From: Gallionellaceae bacterium
GTDB taxonomy: Bacteria > Pseudomonadota > Gammaproteobacteria > Burkholderiales > Gallionellaceae
Assembly (NCBI GenBank): GCA_003445795.1
Contig: DMCN01000069.1
Coordinates: 1-9,739 of the forward strand
Direction: 5' to 3'
DNA: 9,739 nt
The notes under the pieces: generated by a model
What the model saw: the letters and a program-made list of their open reading frames with translations, nothing else
Database searches by the model: none
What the model was told of the DNA's origin: nothing
Shown: positions 1-6,764 of the stretch, piece by piece
How positions within the stretch are numbered: the stretch's first letter is position 1
Layout: every line of letters begins with the position of its first letter
Made by a program: the position numbers and the translations under genes

Positions 1-2
1 TG

Positions 3-1268
3 CTGATCGGCACCGACAACACCGTGCGCAGCCAACTGGAAAAAGTGCTGCTGGAAAACAACCTGGAACTGACACGGGCGAAATCGGTGGCCGAGAAAGC
101 CAACCTGGCCAAATCGGACTTCCTTTCGCGCATGAGCCACGAATTGCGCACCCCGCTCAATGCCGTACTCGGCTTCGCGCAGTTGTTGCAGGCCGGAACA
201 CCGCCGCTGACGGAGACCCAGGCCGAAAGGATGCAACAGATCACCAAGGCGGGCTGGTATCTGCTTGAACTGATCAACGAGATCCTTGATCTGGCGGTGA
301 TCGAATCCGGCAAACTGTCACTCACACCCGAACCGGTCTCGCTGACCGACGTGATGAACGAATGCCAGGCCATGATCGAATCGCAGGCGCAGAAACACCA
401 CACCCGGCTGCAATTCCATCCTTTCGCCAGAAGCTGGTTCGCTTATGCCGACCGCACCCGGGTGAAACAGGTGCTGGTCAACCTGCTCAGCAATGCGATC
501 AAATACAACTGTGCGAACGGCAGCGTCGATGTGCTGTGCAGCGCCGACTCGCCGGATCGCATCCGCATCACCATCAAGGACAGCGGTGCGGGTCTGTCGC
601 CGCAAAAGCTGGCGCAACTGTTCCAGCCGTTCAATCGTCTGGGGCAGGAGAGCGGCGCCGAGGAAGGCACCGGCATGGGCCTGGTGGTCGCCAAGCAACT
701 AGTCGAACTGATGGGGGGGCGCATCGGTGTGGAAAGCACCGTCGGCAAGGGTAGCGAGTTCTGGGTCGAACTGATCCGCTGCACCCAGCCGCAGCCCGCG
801 ACCGACGCAACACCCATCGAACCGGAAACGCCCCCCGCCCAGACGAACATAAAACAGGGCACTCTGCTCTATGTGGAAGACAATATCGCCAACATGATGC
901 TGGTCGAACACATCATCGAGGCGTACACCCATGTGAACATGCTGAGCGCTCACTACGGCCAGCTCGGCATCTCGCTGGCACGCAGCCATCTGCCGGACGT
1001 TATCCTGATGGATATCAATCTGCCGGACATCAGCGGGGTCGAAGCGTTGCGCATCCTGCTCGAAGATCCGGCGACCCGGCATATCCCCGTCATCGCGCTG
1101 AGCGCCAATGCGATGCAGCACGATATCGAGCGCGGACTGGATGCCGGGTTCTTCCGCTATCTCACCAAACCGATCAAGGTCAACGAATTATTGAACGCGC
1201 TGGACGATGCATTGAGATCCGGCCGAATAAGATCAGCCAGTAACCATGCAACAGGAGGAACACCATGA
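3..1268 (+). CDS. Hybrid sensor histidine kinase with C-terminal receiver (5' partial)
   Basis: The frame is open from the first complete codon of the window, so the true start lies upstream; the GTG at 24 is probably internal. Numbering residues from that GTG, a short coiled coil (about 5-30) leads into the HisKA dimerisation domain with H-box SHELRTP and phosphoacceptor His39. The HATPase domain shows the N-box (Asn157), the G1 box DSGAG (186-190) and the G2 box GTGMGL (215-220). A linker rich in Pro and Thr (about 254-278) joins a complete receiver: Asp286 in the acidic pocket, phosphoacceptor Asp330 in LMDINLPD, Ser360 and Lys382. All catalytic landmarks are intact, so it should autophosphorylate on His and pass phosphate to its own receiver. 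No Hpt domain follows, so a separate Hpt or another receiver would be needed for a longer relay. The first residues (LIGTDNT) look like the end of a PAS domain. Its stop overlaps the next gene's start by ATGA, implying translational coupling. The signal sensed is not visible here. Confidence 0.95.
   Translation: MIGTDNTVRSQLEKVLLENNLELTRAKSVAEKANLAKSDFLSRMSHELRTPLNAVLGFAQLLQAGTPPLTETQAERMQQITKAGWYLLELINEILDLAVIESGKLSLTPEPVSLTDVMNECQAMIESQAQKHHTRLQFHPFARSWFAYADRTRVKQVLVNLLSNAIKYNCANGSVDVLCSADSPDRIRITIKDSGAGLSPQKLAQLFQPFNRLGQESGAEEGTGMGLVVAKQLVELMGGRIGVESTVGKGSEFWVELIRCTQPQPATDATPIEPETPPAQTNIKQGTLLYVEDNIANMMLVEHIIEAYTHVNMLSAHYGQLGISLARSHLPDVILMDINLPDISGVEALRILLEDPATRHIPVIALSANAMQHDIERGLDAGFFRYLTKPIKVNELLNALDDALRSGRIRSASNHATGGTP
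1253..1258 (+). promoter_or_regulatory. Strong Shine-Dalgarno for the REC-PAS gene
   Basis: AGGAGG lies inside the last codons of the upstream kinase, six bases before the ATG at 1265. It fixes that start and supports reinitiation across the ATGA overlap. It is the best ribosome-binding site in the window. Confidence 0.85.
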
Positions 1269-2107
1269 TAAACGCAGAAGAAATCCGCAACGCCAGCATC
1301 CTGATCGTCGACGATCAGGAGTCCAATATCAAACTGCTTGAGGAGATATTGCTCGATGCCGGCTATACCCGAGTCGCATCGACCACCGACCCGTTCACGG
1401 TCGGCAAGCTGCACCGCAAGAACCGCTACGACCTGATCCTGCTCGACCTGCTGATGCCCGGCATGGATGGCTTCCAGGTGATGGCGGGACTGAAGGAGAT
1501 CGAGACGGAAAGTTACCTGCCCGTGCTTGTCATCACCGCCCAGCCCGACCACAAACTGCGCGCGCTGTCGGCCGGCGCGAGGGATTTTGTCGCCAAGCCG
1601 TTCGACGTGGTCGAAGTTCAGACGCGCATCCGCAACATGCTGGAAGTGCGGCTGCTGCACAAACAGCTCGAGCAGCAGAATCAATTGCTGGAGCAAACGG
1701 TGCAGGAACGCACCGCCGAGTTGCGCAAGAGCGAGGCGCGTTTCCAGCGCCTGACCGAGCTGTCTTCCGACTGGTACTGGGAACAGGACGAGAACGGCCA
1801 GTTCACCAAGATCTTCGGCCCGGTGTTCGAGATGCTTGGCATCCGTGTCGACGACACCATCGGCCACGCCCGCGACGACCACAGCCTGAACTGGAACGAG
1901 GATGAACGCAGGACGCTGGAGGAGAATCTGGCCTCGCGCAAACCTTTCCTGGATTTCGTCTACAGCCGGACCAACGCGGACGGCACACGACAATTTCTGA
2001 TGGTGAGCGGAGAACCGATGTTCAATCCCTCCGGCCGCTTCGTCGGATACCGCGGCATCGGCAAGGATGTGACCGGAAAACTGACGACCGACAACCCGCC
2101 GACCTGA
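1265..2107 (+). CDS. Response regulator with receiver and PAS domain, no output domain
   Basis: The 280-residue protein starts with a canonical receiver (about 10-128): acidic pair Asp16-Asp17, phosphoacceptor Asp61 in LLDLLMPGMDG, Thr91 and Lys111 in the KPFD motif. A Gln/Glu-rich coiled coil (about 128-160) connects to a PAS domain (about 160-272) with the usual W-Y-W-E start and the closing YRGIGKDVT strand, after which the protein stops within ten residues. There is no HTH, GGDEF, EAL, HD-GYP or kinase module, although in related proteins the REC-coil-PAS unit often continues into one of these. It is soluble by sequence. The ATGA overlap with the kinase gene makes that kinase its probable partner (inference). 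It probably acts by protein contact, with the coil and PAS transmitting a dimer change. The stop is followed directly by a terminator, so the end looks genuine and not a recent frameshift, though descent from a longer protein cannot be excluded. Confidence 0.93.
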   Translation: MINAEEIRNASILIVDDQESNIKLLEEILLDAGYTRVASTTDPFTVGKLHRKNRYDLILLDLLMPGMDGFQVMAGLKEIETESYLPVLVITAQPDHKLRALSAGARDFVAKPFDVVEVQTRIRNMLEVRLLHKQLEQQNQLLEQTVQERTAELRKSEARFQRLTELSSDWYWEQDENGQFTKIFGPVFEMLGIRVDDTIGHARDDHSLNWNEDERRTLEENLASRKPFLDFVYSRTNADGTRQFLMVSGEPMFNPSGRFVGYRGIGKDVTGKLTTDNPPT

Positions 2108-2113
2108 CGAACA

Positions 2114-2142
2114 AGACAGGTGCGTGTCGCGCGCACCTGTTT
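2114..2142. terminator. Hairpin terminator between convergent genes
   Basis: ACAGGTGCG (2116-2124) pairs perfectly with CGCACCTGT (2132-2140) around a seven-base loop. The stem can extend by a G-T and an A-T pair into the AA/TT flanks. The plus side is followed by only three T residues (2140-2142), so as an intrinsic terminator it is modest. It lies 9 bases after the REC-PAS stop and 47 bases beyond the end of the minus-strand PAS gene, so it may serve both directions. Confidence 0.7.
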
Positions 2143-2186
2143 CAACAGCAAGTGTCCATTACCCATCCTGCGATACTCTCACCGAA

Positions 2187-2624
2187 TCACGATACCGAAG
2201 GCCGCACGATCATCCTGAAAGACCGCCTTCCTTTGAACTCAAGCCGGACGAAGCTCAAATTACTGCAGAAGGCATCGCCCTGCCGGTTCCGCGACTGGTA
2301 GAGTTGCCCGCAGCGGCACTGGTAATTGAGCATCGGGTTGACCTGTCCGCCCTGGATCAACTCCACATCCGCGAGTTGCGGAAACAGTTTCGCGACAGGT
2401 TGCCAAACCAGATCGCTACGCCGGAAACCAAACAGCATCAGCAGGGATTTGTTGCAATCCTGGATCAAGTCGCGTTCGCCCAGTGACAGCGCGGGGGCAT
2501 CGTGCCGTACAGCCAAATGTCCATCAATCCATTCCTGACGTTGAACATCAGTCCACTCCCGTCGCCCGGCGCTGAGTGCCTTGGGAGCAGTGATTATTGA
2601 GTTGTCATCTCTCAGCAAGTTCAT
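2187..2624 (-). CDS. Small single-PAS-domain protein
   Basis: The 145-residue minus-strand protein has a charged N-terminus (1-48) with no signal peptide or membrane segment. One PAS-like domain follows (about 49-142): a core strand and helix around IQDCNKSLLMLFGFRRSDLV (54-73), a conserved-looking PVAKLFPQL segment (76-84), a central RNRQGD turn (112-117), and the final strands SFVRLE and SFRMIVRP. The wording LFGFRRSDLVWQPVAKLFPQL resembles stand-alone PAS proteins I recall from Betaproteobacteria, so I take it as a real gene. Four cysteines (57, 103, 105, 120) are present, including a C-R-C pair. No heme or flavin motif is recognisable and the ligand is unknown. There is no effector domain, so it would work through a partner. 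The start at 2624 has only a G-rich tract (2625-2635) and no clear Shine-Dalgarno. It converges with the REC-PAS gene and carries the shared leader element upstream (2729-2773). Confidence 0.75.
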   Translation of the reverse strand: MNLLRDDNSIITAPKALSAGRREWTDVQRQEWIDGHLAVRHDAPALSLGERDLIQDCNKSLLMLFGFRRSDLVWQPVAKLFPQLADVELIQGGQVNPMLNYQCRCGQLYQSRNRQGDAFCSNLSFVRLEFKGRRSFRMIVRPSVS

Positions 2625-2697
2625 TCCCCGCCCCCGGCTAATTTTTCAAGGCAGCCATTCTTTCTGTTCAGACTGTGGCGCACCGTTCGCCAGCACA

Positions 2698-2707
2698 CGC
2701 TCGAGCG
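2698..2707. repeat. Perfect palindrome in leader of the minus-strand PAS gene
   Basis: CGCTCGAGCG is self-complementary over ten bases. Its centre is about 68 bases downstream (on the minus strand) of the GTTCG core start in the 2729-2773 element, much like the palindromes in the other two leaders. It could be an operator or an RNA hairpin. It is short enough to be chance in GC-rich DNA. Confidence 0.35.
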
Positions 2708-2728
2708 AAGGATCAAAATTCCCAGCGC

Positions 2729-2773
2729 ATTGTCCAGCTACCAATCGATTCCCATGCGTGCGCTAACGAACGG
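2729..2773 (-). promoter_or_regulatory. Leader element copy 3 (core plus -10-like hexamer), minus strand
   Basis: Read on the minus strand, the core GTTCGTTAGCGCAC (2771 down to 2758) differs from the copy at 6655 by one base. A -10-like GACAAT (2734 down to 2729) starts 37 bases after the core start, against 36 in the other two copies. It points toward the PAS gene starting at 2624, about 134 bases beyond the core. The surroundings (2625-2867) show no convincing gene and are relatively AT-rich for this window. Promoter activity is inferred from repetition and placement only. Confidence 0.45.
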
Positions 2774-2867
2774 TTCGCCGCCGCCATAACGGCAACAATA
2801 CCCGCTCGATCTGCATCCAATGCAAATGGCGTGGACGCGGGGATATGAACCCACCGGGAAAGCGAAC

Positions 2868-3101
2868 ATGAAAACCATCATCACTCCGAGCCGAAATCCG
2901 AATGCCCTCCGGCACAACCTTTCCCAACCCGAGGAAGTCGAGCATGTCTGGCTGACGCTGGGCAAGCGCTACGTTTCGATGACCGGTCTCTCGTACGGCG
3001 TGACACAGTGCAAGACCACCCTCCGCGAGCCTGACCACTATATGTTCTTCGCATCCCGGAAGGCATCAAAGCAGCAAAGAAACGACGGCCGCTCGCTTTG
3101 A
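2868..3101 (+). CDS. Possible hypothetical protein, 77 residues
   Basis: I do not recognise this protein. A hand count over its codons gives G+C of about 53% at position 1, 44% at position 2 and 74% at position 3, the ordering expected of a real gene in GC-rich DNA. It is soluble and fairly basic, with an aromatic centre (W, Y, Y, Y, F, F between residues 28 and 61), two methionines beside aromatics, one cysteine (48), and a basic C-terminus (RKASKQQR). No signal peptide or domain is visible. The ATG at 2868 is chosen because two further in-frame ATGs (2820, 2826) lack any ribosome-binding site; the site at 2868 is also weak. It lies between the divergent minus-strand PAS gene and the large c-di-GMP gene, 102 bases before the latter. 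It could be a degraded remnant or a chance frame. Minus-strand frames overlap it, but I found no comparable reason to prefer them. Confidence 0.4.
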   Translation: MKTIITPSRNPNALRHNLSQPEEVEHVWLTLGKRYVSMTGLSYGVTQCKTTLREPDHYMFFASRKASKQQRNDGRSL

Positions 3102-3125
3102 CCGCAACGGATCACTTGCGGCGGA

Positions 3126-3146
3126 CTGCACCCGCAGACCGTGCAG
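3126..3146. repeat. Inverted repeat upstream of the GGDEF-EAL gene
   Basis: CTGCAC (3126-3131) and GTGCAG (3141-3146) are perfect six-base arms around a nine-base spacer. The similarity continues outward as GGA against ATCC with one extra base. It lies about 58 bases before the ATG at 3204, a reasonable place for an operator, and has no T-run for a terminator. The leader core found upstream of three other genes is absent from 3102-3203. Confidence 0.35.
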
Positions 3147-3203
3147 ATCCGGACAGTGTTACCCGACTTGCTCCGTTCCGATATGGCGACGATGTGACAG
3201 CAA

Positions 3204-6200
3204 ATGAAGACGACCGACACAGTTGACTCCGGCCTACCCCGGAACTTGACACTGAACCCCGGATTCTGGCGCGACATCTTCGACGCCATCGACGATCCGG
3301 TGTTTCTGCACGACCGGGAATTCCGCATACTGCTGGCCAACCGTGCCTATTGCCAGCTGGCCGGTGTCACCGAAAAAGAAGCACAGGAAAAACTCTACTG
3401 GGAGATATTCCCTCCCGGCTCCGGCCCCTCCCCCGGATGCCGCGAGGCGATGCGGGTCAGCGACTCCGCCAACAGTCAGGAAGAGATCGAGACCGGCGGG
3501 AAGATATTCCTCTCCAAAGGTTACAAGGTGCCCGATGGACAGGGGGGCATCCTCTACGCCCTGCATGCACTCAGGGACATCAGCGAGCAAAAAAAGAGCG
3601 AGGCGGCTTTGGCGGAAAGCGAAGCGCGCCTGCGCAGCGCCATCGATACCGCGCGCGATGCCATCATCTCTGTCGACGGGGAAAGCGGCACGATCATCGC
3701 ATGGAACCCGGCGGCCGCCGCCATGTTCGGCTACAGCCGGGATGAAGCGCTCGGACAGGTGTTGCACCAACTGCTGACACCGCAGCGAATGCGCAGCGGG
3801 GCGATGCACGCCGTGGCGAACTTCGCCGTGGAAGGACAGGGCGCGATACTCGGCAAGATCATCGATCTGCCCGCCCTGCACAAGAACGGTTCCGAATTCC
3901 CCATCGAGCTCTCGCTCTCCGCCGCGCAGATCAACGGCAAATGGCAGGCCACCGGCATCGCCCGCGACATCACCGAGCGCAACAGGGGACAGGCTTCCGA
4001 GAAGCGCTACCGCCGCCTGTTCGAAACGGCCAAGGACGGCATCCTGATCCTGGATGCGGAAACGGGAATGATCGTCGATGCGAATCCCTTCATCACCCAT
4101 CTGCTCGGCTACACCCTGGAAGAGTGCCTCGGCAAATACATCTGGGACCTGCGTTCCCTGAAGAACGTCGCCGCCAGCAAGGAGAAGTTCCTCGAGTTGC
4201 AGCAGCAGGAATATGTGCGCTACGAAGACATCCCGCTGGAAACTTCGGACGGGGAGCCGCGCCATGTGGAATTCATCAGCAATGTGTATCTGGTGGACAA
4301 TGCCAAAGTCATCCAGTGCAATATCCGCGACATCACACGGCGCTGGCAGGCCGAGGAAAGGAACCAACGCCTGAGCCAGATGTACCGCACCATCAGCCGC
4401 TGCAACGAAGTGCTGGTACGCGCCACGGATGAGCTTGAGCTGGCACATGCGATGTGCAGCGTGCTCACCGTCGAAGGTCACTTCCGCATGGCCTGGGTGG
4501 GCTATATCGAAGCGGATGCGGCCAAACCCCTCCGCATCGTCGCCACGGAAGGCATCGACGAACTGCACCTGAACGATCTGCAGCTGCGTTGCAGCGGCGG
4601 AGAGCGGCCCGGCGGCATCGCCGCCGATGCCGTCAAAAGCGGGCTGCCCGTTGTGTGTCACGACATTCGCAACGATAGCCGCTGCGCCGCCGAGCTGGAA
4701 CAGGCTTTGCCACAGGGATACCTGTCCGTCGCCGCCATCCCGATCAAGCTCCCGCGGCATGATCTGGGCGTGCTGGTCGTTTACGGCGCACAAGCCAACG
4801 AATTCACCACCGAGATCATCAACCTGCTGAACGAGCTGGCCGGCGATCTCGCCTTCGGTATCGACACGCTGCGCTCCAGGGAAGAGCGCGTCGCGGTGCT
4901 GGAAAAGCTGGAACATATCGCCCACTACGACGCACTCACCGCGCTGCCCAACCGTGTGCTGCTGGCAGACCGTTTGCAACAGGCCATGGCGCAGACCCAC
5001 CGGCGCGGCGACCTGCTGGCGGTGGCCTATCTCGATCTCGACAGTTTCAAGGCCGTCAACGACGACCACGGACACGATGCCGGCGACCAGTTGCTGATGG
5101 CCATGTCCGCGCGCATGAAAGACACACTGCGCGAAGGCGACACCCTCGCCCGCCTGGGTGGCGACGAATTCATCGTCGTGCTCACCGGCCTGGACACCAT
5201 CGAAGCCAGCGTGCCGATGATCGAGCGGCTGCTGCTCGCGGCGGCGCAGCCGGTGCAACTCGACGGCATCCAGCTGCAGGTGTCGGCCAGTCTCGGCGTC
5301 ACCTTTTACCCGCAAACGGAAGTCACCGCCCCCGACCAGTTGCTGCGCCAAGCCGACCAGGCGATGTATCAGGCCAAGCTGGCCGGCAAGAACCGTTACC
5401 ACATCTTCGACGACGAGCAGGACCGCAATGTGCGCGGCCATCACGAGGATCTGGAACGCATCCGTCTCGCCCTCGGCGAAAATGAGTTCGTGCTGCATTA
5501 CCAGCCCAAGGTGAACATGCGCAGCGGCGAATTCGTCGGTGTCGAAGCGCTGATCCGCTGGCAGCATCCGGAACGCGGCCTGCTGCCGCCGTCGCTGTTC
5601 CTGCCGGTGATCGAGGATCACCTGTTGTCGGTCGAACTGGGCGAGTGGGTGATCGAAAGTGCGCTGCGCCAGATCGACCTGTGGCATGCCGCCGGATTCC
5701 GCATCCCGGTCAGCGTCAATATCGGTTCGCGCCAGATGCAGCATCCCGATTTCGTCGAACACCTGCGCCTGCAGCTCGCGGCACATCCGGGCGTCAAGCC
5801 GGGCGACCTGGAGATGGAAGTGCTGGAGACCAGCGCGCTGGAAGACTTGTCCGTGGCAGCGAAAGCGATCGAGGGCTGCAATGAACTGGGGGTGGTATTC
5901 GCGCTGGACGACTTCGGCACCGGCTATTCCTCGCTGACCTATCTGAAACGCCTGCCTTTCACGCTGCTCAAGATCGACCAGAGTTTCGTGCGCGACATGC
6001 TGGACGACCCGGACGACCTCGCCATTCTCGAGGCGGTGCTCGGTCTGGCGGTCGCCTTCCGCCGCCAGGTCATCGCCGAAGGCGTGGAGACCGTGCAGCA
6101 GGGCGAGATGCTGCTGCAACTCGGTTGCGAACTGGCGCAGGGTTACGGCATCGCCCACCCCATGGCTGCCGATGAACTGCCCGGGTGGGCGGCCGCCTGG

Positions 6201-6644
6201 CGCACCCATCCGTCCTGGAGCAACATGCCCGCCTTCCGCCGCGACGATCTGTCCCTGCTGTTCGCCGCTGTCGAACACCAGGTCTGGATGACGACCATCG
6301 GCAATTACCTCGGCGACGAATGTGAAAAACTGCCGCTGCTGGATCACCACCAGTGCCGCTTCGGCGCCTGGCTGGATGCCGGCGGGCTGATCCGCCACGG
6401 CGAACAGATCGCCTACCGCGACATCGAACCCCTGCACCGGCGCGCGCATGAACTGGCGGCGGCACTCTGCGAACTCAAGACCGCGGGGCACAAGACAGAA
6501 GCGCTGGCGAAACTTGGCGAACTCATCAAGCTGCAGGAAACGCTGCTTGAGCAGATCAGGGCGCTGGTGGACGAGAACCGGCACTGGTCCGGCAAGACAT
6601 GGAGCCACGGGGACAACACCTTCGTCGTGCATGACCAGCAGTGA
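3204..6644 (+). CDS. Multidomain PAS3-GAF-GGDEF-EAL-CZB cyclic-di-GMP enzyme
   Basis: The 1146-residue soluble protein has three PAS domains (about 20-130, 140-258, 265-382), each closing with a D-I-[ST]-type strand, then a GAF domain (about 395-555). The diguanylate cyclase domain (about 570-735) has an intact GGDEF (652-656) and an inhibitory RxxD site (Arg643-Asp646) five residues upstream. The phosphodiesterase domain (about 745-1000) keeps EAL (781-783), SVNIGSRQM, Glu875, DDFGTGYSSL (from Asp902), LKID and VIAEGVE. Both activities therefore look possible: GTP to c-di-GMP, and c-di-GMP to pGpG. After EAL comes a CZB domain (about 1018-1090) with putative zinc ligands His1025, Cys1051, His1078 and His1082, plus Trp1028 and CRFGAW. 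In family knowledge, CZB binds zinc in E. coli DgcZ and lowers its cyclase activity; a similar role here is inferred. The start at 3204 has a poor Shine-Dalgarno, but an in-frame stop at 3195 rules out extension. No terminator follows. Which enzyme activity dominates cannot be read from sequence. Confidence 0.96.
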   Translation: MKTTDTVDSGLPRNLTLNPGFWRDIFDAIDDPVFLHDREFRILLANRAYCQLAGVTEKEAQEKLYWEIFPPGSGPSPGCREAMRVSDSANSQEEIETGGKIFLSKGYKVPDGQGGILYALHALRDISEQKKSEAALAESEARLRSAIDTARDAIISVDGESGTIIAWNPAAAAMFGYSRDEALGQVLHQLLTPQRMRSGAMHAVANFAVEGQGAILGKIIDLPALHKNGSEFPIELSLSAAQINGKWQATGIARDITERNRGQASEKRYRRLFETAKDGILILDAETGMIVDANPFITHLLGYTLEECLGKYIWDLRSLKNVAASKEKFLELQQQEYVRYEDIPLETSDGEPRHVEFISNVYLVDNAKVIQCNIRDITRRWQAEERNQRLSQMYRTISRCNEVLVRATDELELAHAMCSVLTVEGHFRMAWVGYIEADAAKPLRIVATEGIDELHLNDLQLRCSGGERPGGIAADAVKSGLPVVCHDIRNDSRCAAELEQALPQGYLSVAAIPIKLPRHDLGVLVVYGAQANEFTTEIINLLNELAGDLAFGIDTLRSREERVAVLEKLEHIAHYDALTALPNRVLLADRLQQAMAQTHRRGDLLAVAYLDLDSFKAVNDDHGHDAGDQLLMAMSARMKDTLREGDTLARLGGDEFIVVLTGLDTIEASVPMIERLLLAAAQPVQLDGIQLQVSASLGVTFYPQTEVTAPDQLLRQADQAMYQAKLAGKNRYHIFDDEQDRNVRGHHEDLERIRLALGENEFVLHYQPKVNMRSGEFVGVEALIRWQHPERGLLPPSLFLPVIEDHLLSVELGEWVIESALRQIDLWHAAGFRIPVSVNIGSRQMQHPDFVEHLRLQLAAHPGVKPGDLEMEVLETSALEDLSVAAKAIEGCNELGVVFALDDFGTGYSSLTYLKRLPFTLLKIDQSFVRDMLDDPDDLAILEAVLGLAVAFRRQVIAEGVETVQQGEMLLQLGCELAQGYGIAHPMAADELPGWAAAWRTHPSWSNMPAFRRDDLSLLFAAVEHQVWMTTIGNYLGDECEKLPLLDHHQCRFGAWLDAGGLIRHGEQIAYRDIEPLHRRAHELAAALCELKTAGHKTEALAKLGELIKLQETLLEQIRALVDENRHWSGKTWSHGDNTFVVHDQQ

Positions 6645-6654
6645 GGCGTCCCCA

Positions 6655-6698
6655 ATGTTCGTGAGCGCACAGTGAGCGACCGCGCGCACCGTTAGGAT
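6655..6698 (+). promoter_or_regulatory. Leader element copy 1 (core plus -10-like hexamer)
   Basis: This is the short gap after the c-di-GMP gene. It begins with ATGTTCGTGAGCGCAC and continues AGTGAGCG (to 6678). A -10-like TAGGAT (6693-6698) starts 36 bases after the G of GTTCG. The copy at 7981 matches over the first 24 bases at 21 positions, all three differences being transitions, and the -10-like hexamer has the same offset with no gap. No clear -35 TTGACA is present; the core would lie over and upstream of the -35 region, as an activator site does. ATG 6765 follows 66 bases after the hexamer. Confidence 0.55.
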
Positions 6699-6708
6699 TA
6701 AACCGGGT

Positions 6709-6728
6709 CGGCGCACTGTACTGCGCCG
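6709..6728. repeat. GC inverted repeat in leader of the dual-receiver gene
   Basis: CGGCGCA (6709-6715) and TGCGCCG (6722-6728) are perfect seven-base arms around the loop CTGTAC. It lies between the -10-like hexamer and the start codon, so it would be an RNA hairpin in the leader or an operator. No T-run follows, so it is not a typical intrinsic terminator for the upstream gene. Confidence 0.5.
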
Positions 6729-6750
6729 CTCCGCTTCCCCAAACAAACAC

Positions 6751-6755
6751 AGGTG
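6751..6755 (+). promoter_or_regulatory. Ribosome-binding site deciding the start at 6765
   Basis: AGGTG lies nine bases before ATG 6765. The alternative in-frame GTG at 6753 falls inside this site and has only an A/C-rich stretch upstream, so ATG 6765 is preferred. Confidence 0.55.
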
Positions 6756-6764
6756 CCGTACGAA

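Noticed and set aside
2763..3038. Minus-strand frame of 91 codons in the divergent region
   Set aside because: It shows no recognisable domain, overlaps the plus-strand frame with better coding composition, and its end runs into the minus-strand leader element.
3183..3197. Very short frame (Met-Ala-Thr-Met) just before the GGDEF-EAL gene
   Set aside because: Four codons with no ribosome-binding site; it only shows that the large gene cannot start further upstream in this frame.
6709..6728. Hairpin after the c-di-GMP gene as an intrinsic terminator
   Set aside because: The stem is good but is followed by CTCCGCTTCCCC rather than a T-run, and it lies after a putative promoter, so a leader hairpin or operator fits better.
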